Shown here: positions 44,888-53,798 of the stretch, piece after piece
Numbering within the stretch: position 1 is the stretch's first letter
How the letters are laid out: each line of letters starts with the position of its first letter
Program-made: the position numbers and the translations under genes
Notes under the pieces: generated by a model
The model's input: the letters and a program-made list of their open reading frames with translations, nothing else
Database searches by the model: none
What the model was told of the DNA's origin: nothing
Assembly (NCBI RefSeq): GCF_036231355.1
Contig: NZ_CP109496.1
Span: 248,001-312,000, forward strand
Direction: 5' to 3'
Source: Streptomyces sp. NBC_01431
GTDB lineage: Bacteria > Actinomycetota > Actinomycetes > Streptomycetales > Streptomycetaceae
DNA length: 64,000 nt

Positions 44888-46333
44888 ATGCCTTCGAACA
44901 CGCTGACCACGGCCGAGCCCACGCCTCCGTCGTCCACGGGAGAGATCGTCTCCCGGCTGCTGCACACTCTCGGCGACCCCGATCCGGCCCGGGGGGCCGA
45001 GGACATCACTGTTGTCGGGGCGGATCCCCTGGTGCCGTCGGTGCACCGCCTCGCCGATGCCATGTCGGCCGCGATCGGGGTTTTCGGGCGGCAGACGGCG
45101 GCCGTCGGTGAAATGCGCGGTCACCGGCGCCAGAGGGTTCAGGTGCAGGCCGGGGCCGCGATCGACCAGCTCATGGCGACCTATCACACCACGCTGTCGG
45201 GGCGCTCGCTCGGCGCTCTGCTCGACGATCCGGCGCTGCTCGGCAACAACGACTTCTACCGGGCACGCGACGGCCGGTGGATCTTCATCATCACCACCTA
45301 TCCGCACCTACGCGACGCAGTCTGCTCCGTTCTGAGGTGCGGCCTCGACAAGGCGGGGATCGCGCAGGCCGCAGCCGGCTGGGACGCCTTCACGCTGGAG
45401 GAGGCCATCTGCGCGCGGGGCGGCGTCGCCTGCGCGGTGCGCAGCCGGGAGGAATGGCTCGCGCACCCCGCGGGGCGGTACGTGGCGCAGCGCCCGGTCG
45501 TCGAGATCGAACGCGTCGGTGACGGGCCGGTCCGGCCTCTGGAGCCGATCGGCGAGGCCGACGAGGCGCTCACAGGCGTACGGGTGCTCGATCTCACCCA
45601 TGTCATCGCAGGTCCCGTCGGGGCACGGCTCCTCGCCCAGTTCGGCGCCGACGTGCTGCACCTGTCGCGTCCCGACCGCCCCGACCCGATCCCGATGATC
45701 GTGATGACCGGCGGCGGCAAGCGCAATGCCTACTGCGACCTGCGCGACGACCACGACCGTGCGGCCTTCCACGAGGTGCTCCAGGACACGGACGTCTTCG
45801 TGCACGCCTACCGGGGACTTGCCCGGCACGGGGCGTCGACCGAGGAACTCATCCGGCGCCGCCCCGGACTCATCACCCTCGAATACCACGCCTGGGGCGC
45901 CGACGGCCCCTGGGGCGAACGCGGCGGGTTCGACCAACTCGCCTGCTCGGCAACCGGATTCGCCGTCGAGGAGTGGACCGACCGGCCGTCACTGCCACCG
46001 ACGTACCTGCTCAATGACTACCTCGCCGCGTACCTCGGGGCCGCCGCCGTGGCAACGGTCCTGCGCCGGCGTGCGACGGAGGGCGGCTCGTGGCGGATCC
46101 GCGTGACCTTGGCCGGGGTGTGCCACTGGGTTCAGGAACTCGGGCTGCTGTCACGGGAGAACGTCATCGACCTGCCCCGTCCCGGGCGCGCGCCGCTCGC
46201 AGCGCTGTCGACCACCGGGACCGACTTCGGCCCGCTCACCGAACCGGCGACACCGTTCGCGTACAGCGCGCGCACGGTCCCACAGCCCGGTCGGCGTTCC
46301 CCGCTCGGGTCCGCTGCGCTCCAGTGGCGCTGA
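44888..46333 (+). CDS. Family III CoA-transferase with permuted segment order
   Basis: A 481-residue CaiB/BaiF-type CoA-transferase. The segment that usually starts these enzymes, GVRVLDLTHVIAGPVGARLL followed by AQFGADVLHLSRPDRPD, appears only from about residue 230. The part that normally comes later (QRVQVQAGAAIDQLMAT, NNDFYRARDGRWIFIITTYP, WDAFTLEEAICARGGVACAV) is at the front. I recall other actinobacterial and proteobacterial CoA-transferases of ~480 residues with this order. The role would be to move CoA between an acyl-CoA donor and an acid. It is the first gene after the IclR operator. Confidence 0.82.
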   Translation: MPSNTLTTAEPTPPSSTGEIVSRLLHTLGDPDPARGAEDITVVGADPLVPSVHRLADAMSAAIGVFGRQTAAVGEMRGHRRQRVQVQAGAAIDQLMATYHTTLSGRSLGALLDDPALLGNNDFYRARDGRWIFIITTYPHLRDAVCSVLRCGLDKAGIAQAAAGWDAFTLEEAICARGGVACAVRSREEWLAHPAGRYVAQRPVVEIERVGDGPVRPLEPIGEADEALTGVRVLDLTHVIAGPVGARLLAQFGADVLHLSRPDRPDPIPMIVMTGGGKRNAYCDLRDDHDRAAFHEVLQDTDVFVHAYRGLARHGASTEELIRRRPGLITLEYHAWGADGPWGERGGFDQLACSATGFAVEEWTDRPSLPPTYLLNDYLAAYLGAAAVATVLRRRATEGGSWRIRVTLAGVCHWVQELGLLSRENVIDLPRPGRAPLAALSTTGTDFGPLTEPATPFAYSARTVPQPGRRSPLGSAALQWR

Positions 46334-46497
46334 GCGCTCCGCGGGAAGTGCCGTACGTCATCTGCGGGCCGGTGGGGGCTGACCGCGCCCCCGGCGGAGC
46401 CGCATATCGACACAGCCCCGCGTCCCTTCGGAGCGCGATCCCGTACCGCACCACCCCGTTCACCCACCCCATCCGATCTCCCAGGAGGCACCGAAAC

Positions 46498-47691
46498 ATG
46501 TCCGAGAAGCCGAGCGGCCCGTCCGGCCGCGGACTCCTCGCCGGAGTCCGCGTCATCGAACTGGCCAGCGTGATCATGGCCCCGTACGCCGCCCAGCAAC
46601 TGGGCGACCTGGGAGCGGACGTGATCAAGGTCGAGCCGCCCACCGGTGACATGACGCGCCATTACCCGCCGCGGCGCCACCCCGGCATGGGCGGCCCGGC
46701 CCTCAACCTGAACCGCAACAAGCGCAGCGCCGTCATCGACCTCAAGGCCCCGCACGGCCGCGACGCCCTGCTCGCCCTGCTGCGCACCGCCGACGTCTTC
46801 ATCACCAACCTGCGCCCGCAGGCCCTGGACAAGCTCCGCTTCGGCTACGACGACGCCGCAGCCGTCAATCCCGGCCTGATCTATGCCAACGCCCAGGGCT
46901 TCCGCAGCGACAGCCGCTACGGCACTCACGCCGCCTACGACGACATCATCCAGGCGGCCAGCGGCCTGGTCTGGCTCAACCACCAGGTCTCCGGCCAACC
47001 CCACTACGTTCCCACCGTGCTCGCCGACAAGATCTGCGGCATGCAGATCGTCCAGTCGGTCCTGGCCGCGCTGCACTACCGGGAACACGGCGGCACGGGA
47101 CAGCACATCGAGGTCCCCATGGCCGACACCATGCTCGCCTTCAACCTGGTCGAGCACCTGGGAGCGGCCGCATTGGAGACCGACGGGCAGTTCGGCTCGG
47201 CCCGCTCACTCAGCCCACAGCGCCGCGCCCTGCGCACCGCCGACGGCTGGATGTGCATCCTGCCGCACAGCGACCGCAACTGGCGAGACTTCACCGACTT
47301 CGTCGGCCGCCCTGAACTGGCCGCCGACCCACGCTTCGCCACCGGACCCGAGCGGGCCCGCAACGCCGACGCGTTCTACCCACTGCTCGCGGAGCTGGCG
47401 CTGCGGCACACCAGCGCCGAATGGCAGGAGTTCTGCGACCGGGCGGGCATCGCCGCCGCCCCGGTACTCGACCTGGAGTCTGCCGCCACCACCGCCTACG
47501 CCCAGGAGGGCGGTTTGCTGCGCCATGCCGAGCACCCCACCGAGGGTCCCTACCGGGTCATCGGCTGCCCGGTCCGCTACTCGGCCGACCCGGAGCCGGA
47601 GCTCCGGCCCTGCCCGCGCATCGGCCAGCACACCGACGAGGTGTTCCGCGAAGCCGGCTTCGACCCCTCGCTGCTGCACCCCGCGAACTGA
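46498..47691 (+). CDS. Family III CoA-transferase (CaiB/BaiF)
   Basis: A 397-residue enzyme with standard order: LAGVRVIELASVIMAPYAAQ, QLGDLGADVIKVEPPTGDMT, NRNKRSAVIDLKAPHGRDAL, VFITNLRPQALDKLRFGYDD, and TGQHIEVPMADTMLAFNLVE, whose Asp is the probable catalytic residue. The C-terminal small domain follows (WMCILPHSDRNWRDFTDFVG and CPVRYSADPEPELRPCPRIG). AGGAGG lies 9 bases before the ATG. It sits between the permuted CoA-transferase and the dehydrogenases, with a 164-base gap upstream and 64 bases downstream. It probably charges the pathway acid with CoA. Confidence 0.88.
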   Translation: MSEKPSGPSGRGLLAGVRVIELASVIMAPYAAQQLGDLGADVIKVEPPTGDMTRHYPPRRHPGMGGPALNLNRNKRSAVIDLKAPHGRDALLALLRTADVFITNLRPQALDKLRFGYDDAAAVNPGLIYANAQGFRSDSRYGTHAAYDDIIQAASGLVWLNHQVSGQPHYVPTVLADKICGMQIVQSVLAALHYREHGGTGQHIEVPMADTMLAFNLVEHLGAAALETDGQFGSARSLSPQRRALRTADGWMCILPHSDRNWRDFTDFVGRPELAADPRFATGPERARNADAFYPLLAELALRHTSAEWQEFCDRAGIAAAPVLDLESAATTAYAQEGGLLRHAEHPTEGPYRVIGCPVRYSADPEPELRPCPRIGQHTDEVFREAGFDPSLLHPAN

Positions 47692-47755
47692 CCGCGAATT
47701 CTCGTACCGCAAAGAAATGCACCGCCCATTCACCGACCCCAGGAGCGAATGAGCC

Positions 47756-48925
47756 ATGTCTCCTTCGACGCCTTCACCGATCGCATTCCCCGACGTCGTC
47801 CTGCCCGAATCGGCCCGCCGGCTCCGCTGCGAGGTCCGCGGCTTTCTCGACGAGGAGTGCGCCCGCGGCACCGTGCTTGGCCGACCCGACTCCTGGCTGG
47901 CCGGTTGGGACGACGGCTTCAGCCGCCGTCTCGCCGAGCGCGGCTGGGTCGGCATGGCCCTGCCCACCGAGTACGGCGGTGCCGGCCGCGGCTTTCTGGA
48001 GCGCTATGTGGTGATCGAGGAACTGCTCGCGGCCGGCGCCCCGGTCAGCGCCCACTGGGTCTCCGACCGGCAAGCCGGCCCGTCCATCCTCCAGCACGGC
48101 ACCGAGGAGCAGCGCCGCTACTTTCTGCCGAAGATCGCCGCCGGGCAGTGCTTCTTCTCCATCGGCATGAGCGAGAAGAGCAGCGGCTCCGATCTCGCCT
48201 CGGTCGCCACGCGCGCTCAACGCACCGCCGACGGCTGGCGGTTGACCGGCACCAAGATGTGGACCGGCGGCGCCCACGTCAACGACTACGCCATCGTCCT
48301 GGCCCGCACCGACGACGCCGAGGACAAGCACGCCGGCCTGAGCCAGTTCATCGTCGACCTGCGCGCTCCGGGCGTACGGGTCGAGCCGATCCACCTGATG
48401 AGCGGCGAGCACCGATTCAACGCCGTCCACCTCGAAGGCGTCGACCTCCCCGACGGCGTGCTGCTCGGACAGCAGGGTGACGGCTGGAAGCAGGTCACCG
48501 GCGAACTCGCCTTCGAACGCAGTGGCCCGGAACGCTACCTGTCCACCTTCCCCTTGCTGGTCTCCCTGCTCCGTGAACTCGAGCGGCGCCCGGCCAGCGC
48601 CGAACAACTCACCCAGGTCGGCATCCTGACGGCCCGTCTGCACAGCATCCGCCAACTGTCCCTCGGCGTGACCGCCGACCTGGACGCCGGAGCCTCGCCC
48701 GACACCCAGGCCGCCCTGGTCAAGGACCTCGGCACCCGCCTGGAGGGCACGCTGATTGACACCGTCCGCAGCATCCTGCCGACCCCGGCCGACCCGCACG
48801 CCACCCCCGGCAGCCACCCCGAACTGCTCGCCTTCGCCCTCCTGCACAGCCCCGGCTACACCCTGCGCGGCGGCACCAACGAAATCCTTCGCGGCATCAT
48901 CACTCGAGGTCTGGAACAGCACTGA
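47756..48925 (+). CDS. Acyl-CoA dehydrogenase, subunit with intact C-terminus
   Basis: A 389-residue flavoprotein: N-terminal helices (LPESARRLRCEVRGFLDEEC, LAERGWVGMALPTEYGGAGR), the FAD strand segment CFFSIGMSEKSSGSDLASVA and GWRLTGTKMWTGGAHVNDYA, and a C-terminal domain ending LHSPGYTLRGGTNEILRGII, the family's GGTxEI signature. AGGAGCGAATGAGCC precedes the ATG. The next gene starts inside its stop codon, so the two are translationally coupled. In actinobacteria such pairs often form alpha2beta2 dehydrogenases acting on bulky or branched acyl-CoA. Confidence 0.88.
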   Translation: MSPSTPSPIAFPDVVLPESARRLRCEVRGFLDEECARGTVLGRPDSWLAGWDDGFSRRLAERGWVGMALPTEYGGAGRGFLERYVVIEELLAAGAPVSAHWVSDRQAGPSILQHGTEEQRRYFLPKIAAGQCFFSIGMSEKSSGSDLASVATRAQRTADGWRLTGTKMWTGGAHVNDYAIVLARTDDAEDKHAGLSQFIVDLRAPGVRVEPIHLMSGEHRFNAVHLEGVDLPDGVLLGQQGDGWKQVTGELAFERSGPERYLSTFPLLVSLLRELERRPASAEQLTQVGILTARLHSIRQLSLGVTADLDAGASPDTQAALVKDLGTRLEGTLIDTVRSILPTPADPHATPGSHPELLAFALLHSPGYTLRGGTNEILRGIITRGLEQH

Positions 48926-50088
48926 TGAACACCCACACGATCGAGAACAACACCCCGGTCATCCCCGCCGACGCCTACGACACCACCGCCTTCTACGCCG
49001 ATCCGGACGCCATCGCCACCGTCACGAACACCACTGCCCCCGACGCCGTGGCCCTGCCCTCCGAGGACGCCTCCACCGCCGAACTCCTCGCTACCGCCCA
49101 GGAGGCAGGACATCGCGCCGTCCCCGCGCCCCTTGCCGAGACCGCCCTGGTCGCCCGCCCCCTGCTGCGCCGCGCCGGACTCCCCGTCCCCGACGGCCCG
49201 CTCAGCTACGCTATCGCCCCCGAGCTGACGATCCATTACGCGCACCCGGCCGCGTCTCCCATCGGCTCGGCCGGCTGCCTGGGCGACGACGACACTCTGC
49301 TGGTCACCGGTACCCTGCGCCGCGTTCCCTGGGCCCGCGCCGCCGACGCGGTGGTCGTCCTGGCCGCCGCCCCCTTCGGCCCCGTCCTGTTCACCCTCAC
49401 CCCCAGCCAGGCCCACGTCACCCCCGGCACCAACCTCGCCGAGGAACCCCGCGACGACCTGCACCTCGCCGCCCTGGAGATCCCCGCCTCACAGGTCCGC
49501 CGGATCGGGCCCGAACTAGTCGACGAGGCCCGGCTCCGCGCGGCCCTGGCCCGCTCCGCCCTGATCGCCGGAGCCGCCGAACGCTGCGTCGACCTGACGG
49601 TCGCCCACACCACCGCCCGCACCCAGTTCGGCCGTCCGCTCAGCCGCTTCCAGGCCGTCAAGCAGGAAGAAGCCCGGCTGATCGAGGAGACCGCCCTGGT
49701 CCGCACTGCCGTCCAGACCGCAGCCACCCCGCTGGACATCGGTGGCCCAGCCGCCCACTTCGCCGTCGCCGCCGCCAAGACCCAGGCATCCGCCTCGGCC
49801 GCCGAGATCGCCCGCATCGCCCACCAACTCCACGGCGCCATCGGCATCACCCAGCTCCACCCGCTCCACCTCGCCACCACCCGCCTGTGGTCCTGGCGCG
49901 ACGAAGACGGGGACGAAACCTACTGGGCTCACCGCCTGGCCCGCCCCCTCACCCCCACCACCCTCTGGCCCGCCCTCACCACCACACAGATCGCCCCGGC
50001 CGCCCAGGCCATCGAGGTGTCGCGCGGCAACGGCTCCCCTGAGCGGATCTGGGCCGACTACGCGGACGCGACGCGGTCCGCGTCCTGA
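48925..50088 (+). CDS. Acyl-CoA dehydrogenase, partner subunit
   Basis: A 387-residue protein whose ATG overlaps the previous stop by one base. The N-terminal and middle domains are divergent (LLRRAGLPVPDGPLSYAIAP, LLVTGTLRRVPWARAADAVV in place of the usual FAD-strand motifs). The C-terminal domain is clear: AERCVDLTVAHTTARTQFGR, PLSRFQAVKQEEARLIEETA, then IARIAHQLHGAIGITQLHPL and TRLWSWRDEDGDETYWAHRL. Loss of the standard middle motifs and coupling to the first subunit point to a heteromeric enzyme in which the FAD sites form at subunit interfaces. It is the last gene of the operon. Confidence 0.85.
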   Translation: MNTHTIENNTPVIPADAYDTTAFYADPDAIATVTNTTAPDAVALPSEDASTAELLATAQEAGHRAVPAPLAETALVARPLLRRAGLPVPDGPLSYAIAPELTIHYAHPAASPIGSAGCLGDDDTLLVTGTLRRVPWARAADAVVVLAAAPFGPVLFTLTPSQAHVTPGTNLAEEPRDDLHLAALEIPASQVRRIGPELVDEARLRAALARSALIAGAAERCVDLTVAHTTARTQFGRPLSRFQAVKQEEARLIEETALVRTAVQTAATPLDIGGPAAHFAVAAAKTQASASAAEIARIAHQLHGAIGITQLHPLHLATTRLWSWRDEDGDETYWAHRLARPLTPTTLWPALTTTQIAPAAQAIEVSRGNGSPERIWADYADATRSAS

Positions 50089-50206
50089 CGGCCCGAGCCC
50101 AGCCCTCGCCCGCCGCCGCCTGTCGACGGTGCGTAATTGGTTCAGGCCGCGATTCCGTGAATCCCCGGGTGTGTCCAGCCACTGGTGTAACTCGGTTGTC
50201 GGGGTT

Positions 50207-50998
50207 CTAGCGGCGGGCGGCCGAGAGGCGTCCGTCGAAGGTGATGTCGAATGCTTGCAGCGCTGGCTTCCACCGGATCGCCCAGCGTCGCCGTCCTGTG
50301 CGTGCGTTGATCGACTCGATGGCATTGGTAGTGCATACGATCCGGCGGATCTCCACGTCGAACCGCAGGAACGGTACGAACTCCGACCAGGACGACTCCC
50401 ACAACCGCACGATCGCCGGGTATTTCTTCCCCCACACCTCGGCGAACTCCACGAACCGCTCCAGCGCGGCGTCCTCGGTCGGCGCGGTGCAGACCGGCTT
50501 CAGTCCACGCGCGATCTTCTCCCAGTCCTGCCGCCCGCAGTACTTGAACGAGTTGCGCAACAGGTGAACAACGCACGTTTGCACGATCGTCGCAGGCCAG
50601 ACCGCATTGACCGCGTCCACGAGGCCGTTGCGGACCAGGATCCGGTGGACGGTCGCCCTCGCCGGCGCCGCCGGCACCCCGGTCCTGGCGAGCTCGTGGG
50701 AGATCCGGCGGGCGCCCCAGCGAGGGTGGGCCCGGCGCATCTCGCAGGCCAGGGCTTCCACGTCGGACGCGATCCGGGTCGGGCTCGTACGTGGCCGCCG
50801 GGAGCTCTCGCGCAGGGCCTCGAACCCGCCCGCGGCGTACTTCGTCTTCCAGGTGTAGATCGACTGGCGGGACACCCCGTACCGCGCGGCCACCTCGGTC
50901 ACCGGCTGGCCGTCGAACACCTCCAGGACAGCCCGGTACCGCTGTTCCAGTAACCAGTCGCTCTGCTGCTGACCCTCTGCATCTGATGCCACAGCCAT
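50207..50998 (-). CDS. Chimeric transposase: IS481 N-terminus fused to IS256 C-terminus
   Basis: A 263-residue open frame. Residues to about 127 are the N-terminal part of an IS481-type protein (RYRAVLEVFDGQPVTEVAAR, YGVSRQSIYTWKTKYAAGGF, HPRWGARRISHELARTGVPA, RATVHRILVRNGLV). From position ~50617 the sequence becomes IS256: VNAVWPATIVQTCVVHLLRN, RQDWEKIARGLKPVCTAPTE, WESSWSEFVPFLRFDVEIRR and IVCTTNAIESINAR. A further deletion then joins directly to GRRRWAIRWKPALQAF. Both DDE cores are incomplete, so it is not an active transposase, although the frame is intact. Confidence 0.8.
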   Translation of the reverse strand: MAVASDAEGQQQSDWLLEQRYRAVLEVFDGQPVTEVAARYGVSRQSIYTWKTKYAAGGFEALRESSRRPRTSPTRIASDVEALACEMRRAHPRWGARRISHELARTGVPAAPARATVHRILVRNGLVDAVNAVWPATIVQTCVVHLLRNSFKYCGRQDWEKIARGLKPVCTAPTEDAALERFVEFAEVWGKKYPAIVRLWESSWSEFVPFLRFDVEIRRIVCTTNAIESINARTGRRRWAIRWKPALQAFDITFDGRLSAARR

Positions 50999-51069
50999 CA
51001 GCAGCTGAATAACAGTCAGCAACTGTCAAGAGAGTCCCGAGAACATAACGTCAAAGAAGTCCTGAGACT

Positions 51070-51420
51070 TCACACCGACCAGTCGGGATGATGGGAGCGC
51101 AGCGTCACGGCCGCCGGTACCGGAAGCGGTTCCGCCCGCACTCCCGTCTCCTCGAACAGCTCCGGCGGGCCGCCTCTCGCGGCCTCTCCCCGGGATCGGC
51201 TTTTCCCGCCCGGCGCCACCCACCCCTGCCAACGATGATTCACCAGCAAGACGTGCGCCAAGGACTCGTCGAACACCCACGTTTCAGTGGCCGGCGGACC
51301 AGCCCAGGCCACATCAGGGCGCAACAGCCACTCCAACGCACCGTCGTAGTCAGCAACAGCTCGACGCGCATCACAGATCGCAGCTTCGAGACTGCGCGGC
51401 TCCAGCCGAAGGCCCTTCAC
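51070..51420 (-). pseudogene. NUDIX hydrolase with damaged Nudix box
   Basis: A 116-residue frame from GTG reads SLEAAICDARRAVADYDGAL, TWVFDESLAHVLLVNHRWQG and WVAPGGKSRSRGEAARGG, then PPELFEETGVRAEPL. The expected box G-x5-E-x7-R-E-U-x-E-E-x-G-U is disturbed. The lost REAARR segment can be restored by adding bases near 51170, and the C-terminus is short (about 30 residues after the box). Two small indels have probably inactivated a nucleotide-pool or mutT-like enzyme. Confidence 0.6.
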
Positions 51421-51699
51421 CCACCGGAGACTACGGCCGGCCCCTGACAACCGAGCCGCGCGGGCCGGTCCCCAGGGGTTCAAGGACGGATTGTCACCCC
51501 CCCTGCATGCCGGGGGCAACGAGCCGCGCGGGCCTACGGACACGCCGACACCACGATCCCGGCGCCCCGGATTCTTCACCGTCTCACCGGCGCGTGTGGT
51601 GGTGCGCCCGCGGCCCCGGAAGCCGCCGCGACAGAGAGCAGCGGACGCACCCGTCCGCCCACCCCGCCCGCCTGCCGCAACACCCGAGCGGGCCGCGCC

Positions 51700-51946
51700 A
51701 CTTGGCCCGGTCCAGCAGGTGCTGCATCCCGTCCGGCCTCGCCTCGCCGGCCCACTCAGCGATGGAACAGCCGTCCTTTCGGGGCAGGTCCGAATGCGGC
51801 CCAAGCACCAACCGCCTTATCCTGCACCGGCGTTCAACCCGGACGAACCGTAATGCGATCCAGCCCATCAGGCCCTCGAATGCCTCCTGCCACCCGGCAG
51901 GGTCTAGGCTGTGCCCCGCAGCCACCGCACGATCTTCAGTCCTCAC
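51700..51946 (-). pseudogene. IS701-family transposase N-terminal fragment
   Basis: AFEGLMGWIALRFVRVERRC, RIRRLVLGPHSDLPRKDG, CSIAEWAGEARPDGMQHLLD and RAKW match the N-terminal block of IS701-type transposases. It is followed by unrelated sequence. The family member differs from the intact IS701 at 54803-56244. Confidence 0.7.
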
Positions 51947-51998
51947 ACATCAACGGTGGTTGCACCCGTCTTCCTACCGGGTTGGAGTGGGGTGCGAA

Positions 51999-52205
51999 GT
52001 GTCGACATCGTCTGAGTTCCGTGGCTTCGATCTGGTGCGGCGTGGCTATGACCGCCATCAGGTCGATCAGTATCTCAAGACCCTGTCCGAAGCCAACTCG
52101 CCGGCCGGCCCGCCGCCGTTCCGGATCGCGGGGCGGGGCTACGACCGCCATCAGGTTGACGTTCGCATCAGGGACCTCCTGGCGGACAGAGGCATCAACG
52201 GCTAA
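51999..52205 (+). CDS. Mini DivIVA-domain protein
   Basis: A 68-residue protein from a GTG with GGAGTGGGG just upstream. It contains two copies of a DivIVA N-terminal motif, FDLVRRGYDRHQVDQYLK and FRIAGRGYDRHQVDVRIR, each starting with the conserved G-Y-D-x-x-Q-V-D. Full DivIVA or Wag31 proteins have one such motif followed by a long coiled coil, which is absent here. It may be a regulatory fragment that binds curved membrane or DivIVA partners. Its short length and duplicated motif are unusual. Confidence 0.65.
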   Translation: MSTSSEFRGFDLVRRGYDRHQVDQYLKTLSEANSPAGPPPFRIAGRGYDRHQVDVRIRDLLADRGING

Positions 52206-52219
52206 CCACCCGCGTCCCC

Positions 52220-52910
52220 CAGGCAGTGCTGTCTTCACGTCCGAACCCGAGGCGTCGGTGACCGCGGCGCAGGCTCCGCCTCGGCGTCGCCGTCGCCTCG
52301 GGTGATGGCCAGGGTCTGTCCGAGCCGGATGTGGAGTTGTTGTTCCTGGTGCGCAGTCGCGGCCTGGTGCGGCGGAGCGATGTCGACCAGCCGTATTCCG
52401 CGGCGCAGCCAGACCTCCGCCTGGTCGTACGCCCGCTGGCGCTCCGACAGTTCGGCGGCACGCAGCAGCCGGGAATGGCCTGCTGGGCCGACAGCACTTC
52501 CTTGGCGTGCCAGGTGTGGTGGGTCAGTCGTTCGACCTCTTCGTCGGACACCTGCCCGTGGTTGCGGGAGGCCAGCGCGTCGGCGACCCTTGCGTGCCGC
52601 CGACGGCGCCACCGCCCCGGTCGTGCTCGCCGAGCACCGCACAGGTGTCCGCCAGTTGCTCGACCGTGGCGAGTCTGCTCTCCGCCAGCGCGTTCGTGGC
52701 AGCGAGCAGCGGGGCCGTGCCATTGATCCCGCCGAGCGCCGGCCCCTGCCACAGGGCCAGCGCCCCGCGCAGCATCAGCGCCTCGTCGGCCGGCTCGCGC
52801 TGCCGTCGGGCCGGCGCGACCAGGTCCTCGAAACGCGCCACAACTCCATGTGCGTGCACTCTCCGGCGGGCCGACGGAAACAAAAGGACGAGGGTGACAA
52901 GGGTCTCGCC
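52220..52910 (-). pseudogene. SARP/AfsR-type regulator relic (BTAD and TPR pieces)
   Basis: Minus-strand frames combine to HGVVARFEDLVAPARRQREP, ALMLRGALALWQGPALGGIN, LAESRLATVEQLADTCAVLG (BTAD domain), then HHTWHAKEVLSAQQAIPG, LLRAAELSERQRAYDQAEVW, LRRGIRLVDIAPPHQAATAH and LHIRLGQTLAITRGDG (TPR-like). Several frameshifts separate them, and the N-terminal winged helix and the NB-ARC domain are missing. It cannot make an antibiotic regulatory protein in this state. Confidence 0.6.
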
Positions 52911-53133
52911 AGGAGTTACTGGCGAGTTCTGGCGCTCTATGGCGGTTGCGATCCTGCGGGGTGCGCCCAGGCCCTGCGGCGGCCCCGTAACGCCGGTTCG
53001 ACCGGGTCGAGGTGTCGCGCACGGACGTGAGGCCAAGGGTCAGGGTGTGGTGGTAATGGGCGGCCAGAGAGTGGTGGCGGTGAGGGAGCGAGCCAGCGGA
53101 CAGCCGACTCGTGGCCCAACTGGGCGTTGTGGG

Positions 53134-53754
53134 TCAGGAAGTTGTCGACGCGCGTCCGCCAGGCAGCGCCGAGACGACGAGATCCGCTATACGGAGCAGG
53201 TCGTTGCGCCCGAGGCCCTGGTTTGACTGCACGGACAGTCCATGCCACAAAGTTTGAAGCGATGCAGCGAGTGTGGCCGGGTCTGTGCCCTTCGGGACTT
53301 GTCCATCGTTCTGAGCTTGGCCGATGCGCTTGTGCAGCAGGCGCTGGTTCGACGCGTAAAGGTCGTCGAGGTAGGCGCGAGTGTCGATCGTTTCCGGACT
53401 GTCCGTCATTGCAGCGCTGCTCACCAGGCAGCCCGGATGCCCTGAGTTGGGCTGGGTGAACTCTTCGACGGATCGACGGAACAACTGGTCGAGGGTGTCA
53501 GAGAAGTCGGGTTGCGCACACGCATCCTGGTAGATGATCCGGTACCGCTCGGCGTACGTTCGCACCGCTTCCTCGAACAGCCCCGCCTTACTCCCGAACG
53601 CGGCATAGATGCTCGAAGTGGACAGCGTAAGCGCGGTGCTCAGTTCCCGCGTGGACGTGCCGGAGTAGCCGCGTTGCCAGAAGAGCCGTGCCGCTTCGAG
53701 CACAACCGTGGCTCGATTGAACTGGGGGGGTCGTCCTGCTCGGCTGGGATGCAT
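53134..53754 (-). CDS. TetR-family regulator
   Basis: A 206-residue regulator: GRPPQFNRATVVLEAARLFW, QRGYSGTSTRELSTALTLST, SSIYAAFGSKAGLFEEAV (HTH) and a ligand domain with TLDQLFRRSVEEFTQPNSGH, PGCLVSSAAMTDSPETIDTR. The ATG at 53754 gives the standard N-terminus MHPSRAGRPPQFNR; the frame upstream overlaps the divergent hydrolase. It is divergent from an alpha/beta hydrolase gene with only 37 bases between starts, and an inverted repeat lies there. Confidence 0.85.
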   Translation of the reverse strand: MHPSRAGRPPQFNRATVVLEAARLFWQRGYSGTSTRELSTALTLSTSSIYAAFGSKAGLFEEAVRTYAERYRIIYQDACAQPDFSDTLDQLFRRSVEEFTQPNSGHPGCLVSSAAMTDSPETIDTRAYLDDLYASNQRLLHKRIGQAQNDGQVPKGTDPATLAASLQTLWHGLSVQSNQGLGRNDLLRIADLVVSALPGGRASTTS

Positions 53755-53774
53755 GCTTGCATTGTAGAGCGGAT

Positions 53775-53798
53775 GCTCCATAATCCATCTTATGGAGC
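53775..53798. promoter_or_regulatory. Inverted repeat operator covering hydrolase start
   Basis: GCTCCATA-N8-TATGGAGC. The right arm contains the ATG of the hydrolase gene (53792). A TetR protein bound here would block both the start of the hydrolase message and its own promoter. Confidence 0.65.

Noticed and set aside
47774..48922. A 382-residue frame antisense to the acyl-CoA dehydrogenase
   Set aside because: Shadow frame; the + strand carries full family motifs.
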